Assembly (NCBI GenBank): GCA_026214975.1
Contig: JAOBSW010000980.1
Location: forward strand, 1 to 64,000
Direction: 5' to 3'
From: Gentiana macrophylla
Taxonomy: Eukaryota > Streptophyta > Magnoliopsida > Gentianales > Gentianaceae
Length of the DNA stretch: 64,000 bases
The translations under genes were made by a program, and so were the position numbers. Below, one piece after another: positions 53,532 to 64,000 of this stretch. Each line of letters starts with the position of its first letter. The first letter of the stretch is position 1. The notes beneath the pieces were generated by a model, which was given only the letters and a program-made list of their open reading frames with translations, ran no database searches and was not told the DNA's origin.

Positions 53532-56500
53532 TCAAATTTCGATTTCTCCCATAAGCATGGCGTTTCCTTGATAAACATGCTGCATTTCCTCCTGCCATGT
53601 CTGCAATACATGTCGTATTAAATCAATCATGCATATAATCCTTTTTTTTTTTTTTTTACATTCAATAAATCAAACGAAGTGCATTCAAGTTCATGTTAAT
53701 CACAAGATTCCCTATATATTGAAAGCAAAACAGTAAGTAAAATCACCTCATGTCTGAAGGAAATCCTCAGGTTTGGTACATTAGTCTTGTGAATATCGTT
53801 TCCTTCAGCACCTTTTTTGAAATATTCACCTCCAAGCCAATGCGACTACAACAATTATTAAACAATAATTGCATAATTAGGCCTACCTAATCCATATTAT
53901 GATTTCCAGGACGGCTAAATAAAAGGGGGCAAAATAAACATAAAGCATCTTGAGTATTAAGAAATTAGGGGTACATTTGGATATTTTATAAATTTGCCTT
54001 TCATTCTTCTTATTCAGTGAATAAATTGTGTTTATGATGTTTAAATTGCATTAAATATCCTGTTGAATAGAGTGTTTTATATGGTGAGAAGAAAACATAA
54101 AAAGTTACTTTATCCAGATGAAAATAAAGTTTCTTTATTATGAACAAAAAAGTATCTCACCTTGGCAGCATGTGAAAATCCAGACTGATATACAGAATTT
54201 CGAGCAATCTCGCACATATCACATGAACTAAGCTTCCACACCTGAGAGATAACAAATGTATATCAACTGAAAATGATGAAAACTAAAAAATATAGGATAA
54301 AAAAACCGACAAACCTTTGCTGCAACACTGTATTCTTCAACAAGTGGTTCTTTTGTTAAATGAATTTGGAGAGGATCGTCAGTTGAAAGCGACACGTTTA
54401 AGCCTCGCTGGAAAAACATGGGGAATGGGTTCCGATGATAATCAAGAAACAGTGAATTGTTACTAAGTGGAGACATCGCCAAACCAATCTGCAAAATCAC
54501 ATTTGACAGAACACGTTTTTAACTGAGCGAGTAGAAGAAAAAAGGATGTGAAGACATGATACTTCAGAATAATAAACAATATTGAGAATTGAGAATAACA
54601 AACAATATGTAATGCATGTAAATGTACGACCGTACAGCCCTCGGATTACGGTAGACCAGATCTGTAATGAATTTTCGTTATGTGCCAATTTCAAGAGGCC
54701 AGTGATGAAGTTTGACTCTACAGAAATAAATCCAGCTAAGTGATTCACCTGAGCAAGGTAATAAAGGTACTGCAAGACGGGTGATTTCCTCAACTTAATC
54801 CCGTGTGAAATATTGTGACATAAAAGAAACCCAGCTGCTAAATGATCGACATCACCTGCCTGCAAGAAACAGTAGTTTATTATCAAATAACTAGAAAGAG
54901 CATCTACGAGGCAAAAGACTTTTAGCAGATCAGAACCACCAACCTCTCCACAGTGAGGCCTAAACCTGATTGTTGGCATTCCCTTTTGTTCACGGAGCTG
55001 AAAATAGCCAAACATTGGAAAACGTGAGTGTTAAAGATGAATGCAACCACCTGCAAAAGGAAGGGCAGATGATTCGACGACAATAATTAAGATAAACATC
55101 CTTTTCCAAGTAGTAATTATATTTACCAAAAAACAACCTTTAAATAATCTCAACTCTTTTCCAAGGTTGCAAACATGAAATGAAAACATAGATGTGGGTT
55201 TTCTACATATTATAAGTAGTCCAGAATCATTTCAGCGCTTAGCCTAAGATGAAAATTTGCACAATCTGCATACCTTGTTAAGAGTATACAAGTTTGCATA
55301 GCAGTAATAAGCATAGTATGAGAATGCGGGATTAAATTCATTCGTCCAGTCAGATGGCTTAGGCATGTGTTTGGTTGGGACGCCTCTCTGGTTTACTTTC
55401 ATCATCTACAAGGTCAAAACCTACAACCTGTAATTGAGCACGATAAAAGAAAATCAGGTTTCCTTACAAATAGAGATGATTATCAGGTTATTTGAAAGCT
55501 TCATTGTCTACAGAAATATGACATGAGTTTCTATTTCAAGCATTGTCCCTATCGACATATCAATTTAAGTTGCAAAGAGGACTCCAGAACTTGGATTAAA
55601 CCTGAAGTAGAAACAAATGTAATTGGGGATGAGAACTTGGATCTACAGTAACTTCAAAAAGTGGAATGAAAACATTATCCAATATTGTCTGAAAAGATGT
55701 AACAGTTCCCATACTTCGGTACACGTTGTATAGCCGCGGAAGCTGCAAAATTTGCAATTACAGTCATGTTAATTGCCTAAGTACACAGATAGGAAGACAT
55801 GGAAGCACAAAACACCGATAACAACTTGTAAGAAGAGCAACAATGTTTATGTTTATCTTGACACTGACGGCAATCAGTTTACAGAGAAAAAGAGCATTTT
55901 GTCCAGGAGAGAGAGCTCCTGTCTAAACTACTACACTATGTGCAGTCAGAATTAAGCAAAGCTGACTCAACAATGAATGGTGTCCAGGGTAAAAGAAGAA
56001 GACTTGCTTGGAAGATCATGAAATCAAGGTTTACTTTTATGGAAAGTGCTACACGTCCTAGAAATTACACAAATTCAAAAACAGTAAATGCTGCAAGATA
56101 GCACACTGATACGAACTTTGAGCGTATTGCTTCATCTTTTCTTTTTTTCCCAACAAGAAGTCACAACAGTAGCATGAAACAATATAGCACCATGATACGG
56201 TAATAGTACCTGAATCAGCCAAATAGCATTTTTGCTGTATAATGAATTATTCACAAACCAACTTGCTAGCTGATCCCACTCACTTTGTTTTCTTCCATAA
56301 ACCGAAATCCGATACTCAGCCATCTGAGATAAGGGAAACAGAAATCAAAATAAGTTACAATACTTGGACCTTATTTACTGAAATCATGTCCCTGCTTCAG
56401 CTTCACTTCTCTTCACATAAATTCCAAAGGCCAAGTGTTGGACACAGGTGGGCCCTCATGGAATTGAGCACCAGGCAAGATATTTGGCCCTGTCAAACAC

Positions 56501-59500
56501 TATGGTAGACATATCCTTTTAGCACCTAGGACTTTTGAAACAACTAGGGGCTTTACAGGAAGTAATCTAAGCCTATGCAGCACGGACACAGCAAAATTTA
56601 TATATATATATATATATATATTACGAATAAAAATTAGCATTAGATGATATACATAAAATTGAAAGAAATGCATAATCAGACTAAGTAAGGCACGTAATAC
56701 GTCAATACTCAAATAGGCATTTGGCCTCTAGAGGGTTGCAAAAAAAATTCAACAACATGCTTAGCCTTCAAAAGATCACAAAAGGTGGATGTTTATCATC
56801 ATTCAACAGATAACCAAAATAAGATACTTCACTTGCCAAATTATAAGGTTGAAGGTTATATTTACTTGTCAAATCATATGCAGCATATCTTGTCTTTTGA
56901 TCTTTCTTCAAGAAAAAGCTGAAATTGTAAAAATAAAAATAAAACATGAAAAAGATGTGTTTGTGGCCTGGAATATCGACCCCGTGTAGTGGCGTGTGGC
57001 GTGTCGGATATTCAAAGTCAAAACAATATTAGTTTAATCAGCAGCCGCATATCGGATCGGAAATATGTTTAACACTGCACACAACACCCAGATTGAAGAG
57101 TTGGCGTCGATACTTGATCTAAACCCAAGAACCAGAGGAAGTAAAGTAGGTAACATAAATGGCTATACCTGATATTTGCTGGCTTCCAGATCTGACAAGA
57201 CCTCCTTAGTTACTTCAGCCATAAAAGCGTCCTGAACGACACCAACAGCCATAAAGTTATTCCTAACTATCACGTCGTTCTACTGAAAATGGTAAAAACA
57301 ATGATTCATAAGCATCAGGTTAGCAGGAAACAGACTATAACAAGTGGACATGAATAGTCTTTTGCTTTCATTGATGTAAGTGAAAATGCACCGATTCACA
57401 TGGCTTATTATTATCAAGAAACTAAATTTATATTTAATCTCAAAGGTGAAGTACCTTGAATTAGATTTTCCTGCTTTAGAAAAATCTCTCTGAGTCTGCT
57501 TTGCCCACAAGGATTGTACTTCAGATTGAATTTGTCAAAGCGATGAAAGGTGCTCTTATCAGCATGCACATCCAACAAATCAGCATTAAGATCATACCTG
57601 TCATTACACGTTAATGAGAAATGAGATGCTGAAAACAAAACCAACAAGAAAAGCTAAACACAAATTTTGGTATAGAATACCCTGTCAATTCCAAGCTCTC
57701 AAAGACTTCCTTCAAAGTGAGATATTGTCCGTCACGAAAAATGACAACCTGTCCACAGGAAACTGAATAATGAGCAGACTTAAACTAACACACTCCTCGT
57801 TGTTCCTGGAATGCTAAGGAGAACAGTTCGTTAACCAGACCAAAAAATTTAGCCATGAAGAACTTATAAACATTATAAGGGCTGTACCTCATCTGGTTCT
57901 TTTCTTAACTTTGACTTGATGAACCTGAGAAGATGCTTTTGGTTCATGCAAGCAGAATGATGAGCGTGAGTATCAACTTTACGGATATTGTAGAAATCAC
58001 GATGAGGGGCACACTTTTGAGCTAGAAACTCATGATCGGCATTTACTAACAGATGAAGCCGGAATTTCTGCAAGACGTGAATTATTTTTCTCTGTAAGAG
58101 GGACAAACTATGCCAGAAAAAAAAATGAAAAGAGCATATAAAGCTCCAAAGGCAGGGAAAATTGCATTACACCATTACCTCCTCAAGTAATCGCAATCTA
58201 TGGTGACAGGTAGAACGAACATTTCCAGCTGACATCACTTTCAATACGTGATGCAGAGCAGTGAAGAACATTGTTGAACTAGCAACAGGAAAAAGTTCTT
58301 CAGTGTCTGCAATATAACAAAAAAACTAGAAGAATACTTAAACAACATAATGTACGCTAAAACAATTTTTCTAATAGCAGTTCTAAACGTCTGTTACATA
58401 TCTTTACCGGCCTTAAACTTTACCTTTGTCGTTGGCATAGACATGCACCACTCCATCTTCCATCTTAAAGTGGTGCTGCGCATAAAGCAAGGCCATTTGA
58501 TTGTACGCAGGATACAAAGGAACAATTAAGTATACTTTCATGGCCATCAAAAGGTGAATAGATACAACTTACTGCAGAAGCTTTGACAGGAACAAAGTCG
58601 AACGGGTCAAGTTTAATGTCTGGTTCTTGACAAGAACCTTTCATCCATGGAGCAACTGTTTCTCTGAAAACATACTTCTCTCTTAAATCTAAGCATTCCC
58701 GAATCATCTTCAAAACTTCTTCTTCTTCAACATCCATCGAGCCTGATGAAAAATAGTTGGCAAGTCAAGATAAGATAAGAACGAAAGTGTGCTTTTGTTC
58801 AAAAAATAATAATAATAATTATGGGGGCAACTATAGATAAGCGGCGGAAACATGTCAAGAAAAAGAACCCAAATGCTAATAAACTTACAGACTAACTGCA
58901 GAATCTAGACAATTTTTAATACCACTTAAAACTTTACAGAAAACTCTTTAGGATCAAGAGATTAGATTACAGTCTACTGGACAAATGTGCATGTTAAACT
59001 ATTTCGCTGAAAGAAGTATAAACACAAACACTTGAAAGTCTTAAACGCCATGGGATGAACTCAAAAGACCCAAGAATGATGATTTCCTCACAAAGCCATT
59101 TAGAAAAAAGCACAATAGGATCAGGACATGAGAATACCTGCCAGCGTAGGGGCCAAAGATGAAGCATTATTGAATAATAATGGAGTGCTCCCCGTAGTGT
59201 ACAGAGAAGGTTCAGCCTTCTTTCCACCAAATTGAACTACATCTCCTCTTATTTCTTGGTTTCCTTTGAATTCCTCAACATTTTCCTGTTTCAAAGGAGG
59301 GACAAGTAACTTTCTTATTTTTCTTTGAGAGACCGCGCAAGTAAATTAGGATCGGTAAGGACAAGTAAACACACTAAAGCACAGGTCATGCAATGTTAAC
59401 TGAACCACTGCGGCGCCATGCAACTCAACGACAACAGAAGTAATAAGTAGAACAAAAAATGAATCAAACATGTTAGGCTTTCATGTTCGCATTAGAAATG

Positions 59501-61096
59501 CAAAGCTTTGTCCTCTATCAAAGAAAAACAATAGAGGTTCAAAAATTGTAGCATAAATATCATCATCATCGATGTAACGGGGATATTAGTGACTCAACAG
59601 GTACTACAAATAAAGGTATATGGTCCTCCAAAAGTGGTAAGCTATAATGAATGCCTACTCTAAAATGTTCAATGAAGCTGCATACATGATCATGGGAGAG
59701 AGGCGCTTTTCCAGCAATTGCAAGCTTTGCTCCATCCTCGCAATAATCTCCAACACTTGCAGCTTCAACACTGCCTTGCAGTCTAGGAGTGACCAACCTA
59801 CCATTTGATCCAACCTAAGCGGTGGGGCTGGGTTGGGAGCGTATTGATCTCCATCTGATGAAGAACATCTTGTTAACATCTCAGATAAAACATACTATCT
59901 CAGCAAATAAACTTCAGACCAGATGAAGGTAACAGCAGAACAAGGTATACAGGGAGAACAAGAAACACAAGCAGAACGAATACAACAAAGTTTCTGCCTT
60001 TGCAGACTTCATGTCTGGATTGTGATACATATTCAGCTCAACATTCATGGAATTGATACATTATAGTTTTCAACTTCTGAAACTACATTTTGCCATCTCC
60101 CCCTTGAAGCTACCTTCATAACTTATCAACTCTACCATTCTTCTCTCTAACAAAATAACAAAATAAACTATGCATTCGCAACCTTTGACACACACACTAG
60201 AAGGAGTGTCTCTAACCTTTTCTATTATTATCCATCTTCCGCATCTTTAGTTAACAGACATTCATACAAATGCAAGTTTCAAATCCATAACAATATCATA
60301 AACATAACAAATGCTATAGCACACCATCATACTGATTACGCATGTACTTAATGCATACTTTATGAAATGAAATATCAACCGAAGCACATTTTTAACAACA
60401 AAAATATGAAGACACTTTTCTTCCAAACTATTTGAACTTTGATTGGTATCGCATCAAAGCCTTGAAATCATGGTACGTTTTCATCAAATGCTCTCTATTA
60501 TGGATAATACCATACGCTGTTACCTTCTTAATATTTTCATTAAAAAAAAAATATTCTGATGCAAGACACATCGAAGAGTTGATTAAGACATAACTTAGAA
60601 AGTAAAAGAAATAGAACAGAGCTCAAAGGAAGAGGGGAGAGGGGGATATTGTTTCCTTATGCGTGCCAAGAGTCAGAAAATTTGAAGATACAAAATTGCT
60701 TTCATGAAACATATAATTCCAGCAACCTTTGCTATCCTCATCATCGGTCCATTTGTTAAATACTCTCTCACTAGGCATCGAAGAAGACATTCTGCAGCTT
60801 CTTATCTGAGCATTCTCCGCCTCTTCCTCCCCGGAGTAGTTCTCATTTTTATCTTCACCGGAGCTATCATCGCCAAACGAATTCGACAAAAATTTATCAC
60901 GCCGCCTGATATTCTTCCCGCAATGGACATGTTCACTACGATCGTGACACTCTTTTTCGTCCTCGGGGAGAGTGAGACGATCGAGGGCTTGGTCGAACCT
61001 ACGTTTGTGAAGATACAAAGCCGGAACTACCATTACCAAAGCTCCCACTAGTGCTCCCAGTGCAAGTGATATCGTCGGAGTCGTCGTGTAGTCCAT
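53532..61096 (-). CDS. AMP deaminase, plant type, 19 recognised coding exons
   Basis: AMP deaminase hydrolyses AMP to IMP and ammonia in purine salvage. Exons in gene order: 61096-60727, 59879-59686, 59285-59138, 58742-58573, 58475-58424, 58306-58179, 58067-57888, 57748-57681, 57597-57455, 57231-57169, 56323-56210, 55742-55602, 55427-55274, 54997-54944, 54859-54749, 54488-54315, 54241-54161, 53845-53747, 53600-53532. All have GT/AG borders and most phases agree. About 837 codons fits the family. Key parts are an N-terminal membrane helix, the HAHHS zinc motif and the STDDP motif. Two exons carry an extra base, one probably lacks a base, and the exon 1 to exon 2 phase does not fit, so an exon may be missing. 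The wording is closer to the second plant isoform than to Arabidopsis FAC1. Confidence 0.93.
54315..54488 (-). other. AMP deaminase exon with the STDDP active-site motif
   Basis: Fifty-eight codons in phase zero contain [20 protein letters not shown] and [20 protein letters not shown]. The aspartates of STDDP bind zinc and activate water in AMP and adenosine deaminases. The exon is intact. Confidence 0.9.
55274..55427 (-). other. AMP deaminase exon 13 with an extra base
   Basis: The exon is 154 bp, one more than the 153 demanded by phase. The coding sense reads CGTCCCAACCAAACACATG, where CGTCCCACCAAACACATG would continue the conserved [12 protein letters not shown] run. The extra A (plus-strand T, 55375-55376) creates a stop a few codons later. 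The rest, [20 protein letters not shown], is fully conserved. Confidence 0.85.
57169..57231 (-). other. AMP deaminase exon 10 with an extra base in a T run
   Basis: The exon is 63 bp, while the flanking phases (one base left over before it, phase zero after it) require 62. The coding sense has four T in CGCTTTTATGG, where three would give [20 protein letters not shown] in frame. The break is at 57223-57226. Confidence 0.8.
57888..58067 (-). other. AMP deaminase catalytic exon with HxH zinc ligands
   Basis: Sixty codons in phase zero contain [20 protein letters not shown] and [20 protein letters not shown]. The HAH pair supplies two ligands of the active-site zinc. Many plant homologues read THVHHS; here it is THAHHS, a conservative change between the ligands. 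Confidence 0.9.
59686..59879 (-). other. AMP deaminase exon 2 with a probable one-base deletion
   Basis: The first third reads [20 protein letters not shown] followed by LRLD, while the rest only makes sense in another frame ([20 protein letters not shown], then [20 protein letters not shown]). The switch lies near 59815-59822, where a run of two G would have to be three. Read entirely in the second frame the exon has a TAG there instead. Either way this exon as given cannot be translated through. Confidence 0.65.
60727..61096 (-). other. AMP deaminase exon 1: start codon and membrane anchor
   Basis: ATG at 61096 opens [20 protein letters not shown], then [13 protein letters not shown], a single hydrophobic helix (about residues 8-27) followed by Arg/Lys, the N-terminal anchor typical of plant AMP deaminases. 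The rest is acidic and Ser-rich ([20 protein letters not shown]), then [14 protein letters not shown] place the donor at 60726 (GTTGCT) after DDEDSK because the open frame beyond it loses similarity. The start choice is supported by the helix lying directly after it and by the T-rich non-coding sequence upstream. Confidence 0.85.
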
Positions 61097-61146
61097 TGGT
61101 GCCTGGCCGGCTCTACTATGTTACGCTTGCAAGTAGTGTTTCGGGG

Positions 61147-61174
61147 TTTTTTTTTTTTTTTTTTTTTTTTTTTG
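61147..61174. repeat. Poly(T) tract upstream of AMP deaminase
   Basis: 28 T about 50 bp upstream of the start codon on the gene's 5' side. It may belong to the 5' leader or the promoter, but no TATA box is evident between it and the ATG. Confidence 0.9.
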
Positions 61175-61473
61175 TTTCAGGGGTTTATAATTCAGCCATT
61201 ACAATTTCTAAAAGCTAAATAAATTGAAGTTAAATCAAAGAGAAATACCGGTTTAGTTCCGTTAACACATTGAATCAAGGGAGAGTTGTTAGGGGTGAAC
61301 AAAAATTTAAAACCAAACCAACCTAACATTGAACCAAATTGAACCAAACCAGGAAATGTAAACCAGTGGTTTTAAATTGATTTTGGCTATATAACTTAAA
61401 ACCAAACCAGTTCAATCTGATTTGGTTCCAATTTAAGAAAATAAAACCGATTTAAAACCCGGACTAAACCGGA

Positions 61474-61474
<1 letters not shown>

Positions 61475-61508
<34 letters not shown>
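61475..61508. repeat. AT dinucleotide microsatellite
   Basis: About 17 AT units inside the hAT element. Confidence 0.95.
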
Positions 61509-61515
<7 letters not shown>

Positions 61516-62103
61516 GCACACACTCACACTCTACATCTAATACTTTAAAACATCTATACGCTTTTTTACTATCTATCTCAATCTATTTGAACTTTTACGT
61601 GTAATATAGTCTTTCTTACATAGTTAATTTCATATCATACATATTCAAATTTTGTTGATCATTTCACTGTAATTGTCCTCAATCCTTTGAAAGAATCTTT
61701 GATACATTTCGATTCACAAATTTCACCACTACTAACTCGTTCTTCTCTTTCTTTATACTTGCTCAACACCAATATTTGAAATATGTGGATCTTTCATTTG
61801 AATGACTTACTTACTTACCAATGATATTGATGAACTTCATTATGGATATTTGTCGATCTTGATTTGTATGATTTACTTCTCTTAATGATATTGATGAAGC
61901 GCATAATGTATATTTTTTATTATCTAGATAAATGCATTTATAAACCTTAGTTTTATATACGATTTTCTTTGATTTGCTTATAATTAGGTTATGTTGGACA
62001 ATAATATTGTACAAATAATCAATATCAGTGTTTTGGAGATCATAAAATCATGAATATTTTCTTACTAAATAAAGCTCAAATCAGATCACATGTTTATTCA
62101 TTT

Positions 62104-62105
<2 letters not shown>

Positions 62106-62189
<84 letters not shown>
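62106..62189. repeat. Compound AT-GT microsatellite
   Basis: About 22 AT units (62106-62149) pass directly into about 20 GT units (62150-62189) inside the hAT element. Confidence 0.95.
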
Positions 62190-62192
<3 letters not shown>

Positions 62193-62712
62193 CTATCTTC
62201 CATTTGTCTCTCCTTACTTATGAAACAAATTTATTCCTCTTCCCTAATCTTACTCAAAATACTATTTTGTGTTATGCATTTTGAGATTTATGTATGTCAT
62301 TTAATAATATAGTTGTTTGTTCATTAATAGTAGTTTTTTAAAGTTGATGATTCATTGATGATCGAATTGAAACGATTAAGATAAGAACCATGTGAAAACC
62401 GTAATAAACCGGAACCAAGCCGAACCAAGCCGGACCGAATAACATGGTTTACATCTTCAAACCGTTCTAGTTTGGTTTCAAAAATTTGAAACCGTATAAA
62501 ATGGTTCGGTTTTAAAAATGATAAAAACCGGCCGAACCGGACCATGTTCACCCCTAAGAGTTGTTGAAAAGAGCGGTGGTCCCCCCCGGACCGCCCGGAT
62601 CCCACGAGTGAGTCGAAAGTTGGATCTAGTGACTTTTTACTAGAAATATTCATTTTTTTTTATTTGAAGGGAGAATCGAAATACTATGGTTGCAATTTTA
62701 TGAAAAAACCAA

Positions 62713-62784
62713 AGCCCCTTATTGGATTTGAACCGATGACTTACGCCTTACCATGGCGTTACTCTACCACTGAGTTAAAGGGGC
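62713..62784 (-). tRNA. trnT-GGU: tRNA-Thr(GGU), plastid type, probably a nuclear plastid-DNA copy
   Basis: The minus strand gives a 72-nt cloverleaf. Its acceptor stem is GCCCCTT/AAGGGGC, the D arm contains CTCAGTGGTAGAG, and the anticodon arm ACGCC-ATGGTAA-GGCGT has anticodon GGT. The T arm is ATCGG-TTCAAAT-CCAAT, where plastid trnT has CCGAT, so one T-stem pair is broken. The 3' CCA is not encoded. The sequence is nearly that of chloroplast trnT-GGU and sits in nuclear transposon-rich DNA, so it is best read as an inserted and decaying plastid fragment. Function in the nucleus is doubtful. Confidence 0.88.
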
Positions 62785-62789
62785 TTATT

Positions 62790-63300
62790 TCATTTAATTC
62801 CTAAATGTATCACTATGTTGATAATATAGATCTATTATCATATTAGATTAACCTAAGTTAAATGAAGTCTCAATCTTTCTGCTGCTTACAAACTACAATT
62901 AAGGTATGATATGAACCCTAAGGGGTCGGGGAAAAAAAATTAAAAAAAAAAATAAAAAAAAATAAAAAATTATTAAAATTAGTAAAAAGGACAATAGATA
63001 TATAAAATACAAAAATATCCTTATAAATACACGTGGGGTGTTGTTGTTTGTTGTTTTTTTTAATAGATGAGCAAAATTGTCTTAATAGAAGATATTTTGT
63101 CATTTTTACTAAAAGACAAATATTATTGTCCTTTTTCATAATTTCATAAAGTTTTTTGTCCTTTTTTCATAATTTTCCCTTGAATTCAATACATTCTGTT
63201 GTGTTACAACTAACCAAGAATTTTTTGATACCCCACTGTCTCTTTGTGACTAGGGTTCCGGTGATCCGCTAGCCGCCACCCCGACATATCCAAACCTGCC
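62790..63300. other. AT-rich spacer, possible plastid flank then A-rich tract
   Basis: 62790-62880 may continue the plastid-derived piece (AT-rich, no frame). 62935-62970 is a run of A with single T interruptions. No gene is visible before 63301. Confidence 0.4.
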
Positions 63301-64000
63301 ATGGCTGCTTATCAAATGACTGTTGATTATAGTCAAGAGGAGAGAGACCTACTCCGGGGAAGCATCGAAAGACAGAAAGATTTGATTTCTCAATCCCCTT
63401 CGCCGGCTTGGAAAAATTCGAGCGGTGTAGATATCATTAAAGTGAGATATGCGGATTCATCTATATATATTGGTGAAGACGACGATGATGAGATGGAAGC
63501 ATACAAGGATGTGCTTGATAATTTTATTGGTCCTGGGCGATGAAGATGAAGCTGGTCATTCTTACGGAGGACTATTTCGATTTGTGGCGACCCTATCAAA
63601 AGGCCCTTATCATCAAGCTTTTGGGTAAACCCATCACATACAATTTTCTGTGTAAAAGACTGTCGGAGCTCTGGAAACATCAGGGAAGAATCGAAATCAC
63701 CGATCTTGAACATGGATTCTACGTTGTTAGAATCACGAGAAATGAATATTACGAAGTTGCCATAGAAAATTGTCTATGGGTAATTATGGGCCACTATCTT
63801 GCTGTTCGTAAATGGAAACCCTTTTTCAGCCGGAAAATGAGACCATTACCACCACCCTTGCTTGGGTTCGTTTCTCCAATTTTCCTCTTGAAAATTTCAA
63901 AGACCTTCTACTGATGAAATTGGGTAATATTGTGGGGAAAGCAATCTGCATCGACCCCAAAACCGCATTCAATGAAAAGGGCGGATTCGCAAGAATTTGT
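63301..64000 (+). pseudogene. DUF4283 retroelement-type protein, frame-broken, runs off the window
   Basis: ATG 63301 opens an 80-codon frame (MAAYQMTVDYSQEERDLLRG) ending at 63541. A second frame from 63540 holds the DUF4283 core: KALIIKLLGKPITYNFLCKR, then EITDLEHGFYVVRITRNE and WVIMGHYLAVRKWKPFF. A T run at about 63823-63827 has one base too many, after which the third frame continues with LAWVRFSNFPLENF and GNIVGKAICIDPKTAFNEKG to the window end. DUF4283 is the N-terminal domain of LINE ORF1-like and related zinc-knuckle proteins in plants, probably RNA-binding. Three frames across 230 codons mean no full product from this sequence. Confidence 0.8.

Larger units (their letters stand above)
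61290..62556. mobile_element. Non-autonomous hAT element, 1,267 bp, perfect 8-bp target duplication
   Basis: The ends are TAGGGGTGAACA and, at the right, TGTTCACCCCTA, a perfect 12-bp inverted repeat. AGAGTTGT occurs directly before (61282-61289) and after (62557-62564), the 8-bp duplication of hAT elements. Subterminal AACCAAACCA and AACCGGTTT-type words occur at both sides. The interior has no transposase and contains AT and GT microsatellites. It lies about 200 bp upstream of the AMP deaminase start codon. Confidence 0.88.

Noticed and set aside
60704..61051. A 115-codon plus-strand open frame with hydrophobic segments
   Set aside because: It is the antisense shadow of AMP deaminase exon 1.
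61475..62189. Microsatellites considered as an origin or matrix attachment region
   Set aside because: They are internal to a hAT element with defined ends. Simple-repeat expansion is enough to explain them.

Overview
This is plant nuclear DNA, very probably from a eudicot with a repeat-rich genome. The evidence is Ty1/copia and Ty3/gypsy retrotransposons, plant-type hAT, CACTA and Mutator-like elements, a plant AMP deaminase gene with many short introns, and a plastid-type tRNA-Thr(GGU). About 53 kb of the 64 kb is transposon sequence. The only recognisable cellular gene is AMP deaminase, minus strand, 53532-61096.

From 1 to 14.7 kb the window holds copies of a non-LTR-like repeat (A), a roughly 0.85 kb repeat of unknown origin (B), and a Mutator-like element with inverted repeats of about 230 bp that carries pieces of a MAPKKK-type kinase gene (a Pack-MULE). 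Repeat B always lies directly in front of the Pack-MULE. In the first copy a copia element (copia-1, 4884-11766, itself split by a solo LTR) has landed exactly between them. The second copy is at 12656-14526. A third, with a complete TRIM inside its kinase fragment, is at 31331-34945.

From 14746 to 30589 lies what I read as one composite CACTA element. It has CACT(A) ends, TGTGACAAA-type subterminal sequence and a TAG/TAG target duplication. It carries exon and intron pieces of several cellular genes: a ubiquitin-like domain, an FKBP-type TPR segment and a plant LRR protein. Within it a copia element sits at an intron-exon border, and that locus was tandemly duplicated, so three LTRs remain. 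A hAT element (26996-27965, 8-bp target duplication) and a foldback MITE (28191-28507) were added.

From 34.9 to 53.5 kb there are minus-strand copia relics (36.4-38.9, 40.4-40.7, 48.0-51.2 kb), a nearly complete copia with 151-152 bp LTRs and perfect 5-bp target duplications (42907-47131), solo LTRs (about 38.96-40.41 kb and 51430-52625) and a plus-strand gypsy gag-protease relic that ends about 30 bp from the AMP deaminase stop codon.

From 53.5 to 64 kb come the AMP deaminase gene (19 recognised coding exons, at least two and probably three single-base frame breaks), a 1.27 kb hAT element upstream of it, a decayed plastid-type tRNA-Thr copy, and a frame-broken DUF4283 retroelement-type coding region that runs off the window end. 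The single-base breaks sit mainly in homopolymer runs in otherwise conserved exons, so consensus errors in the assembly are a serious alternative to real mutation.
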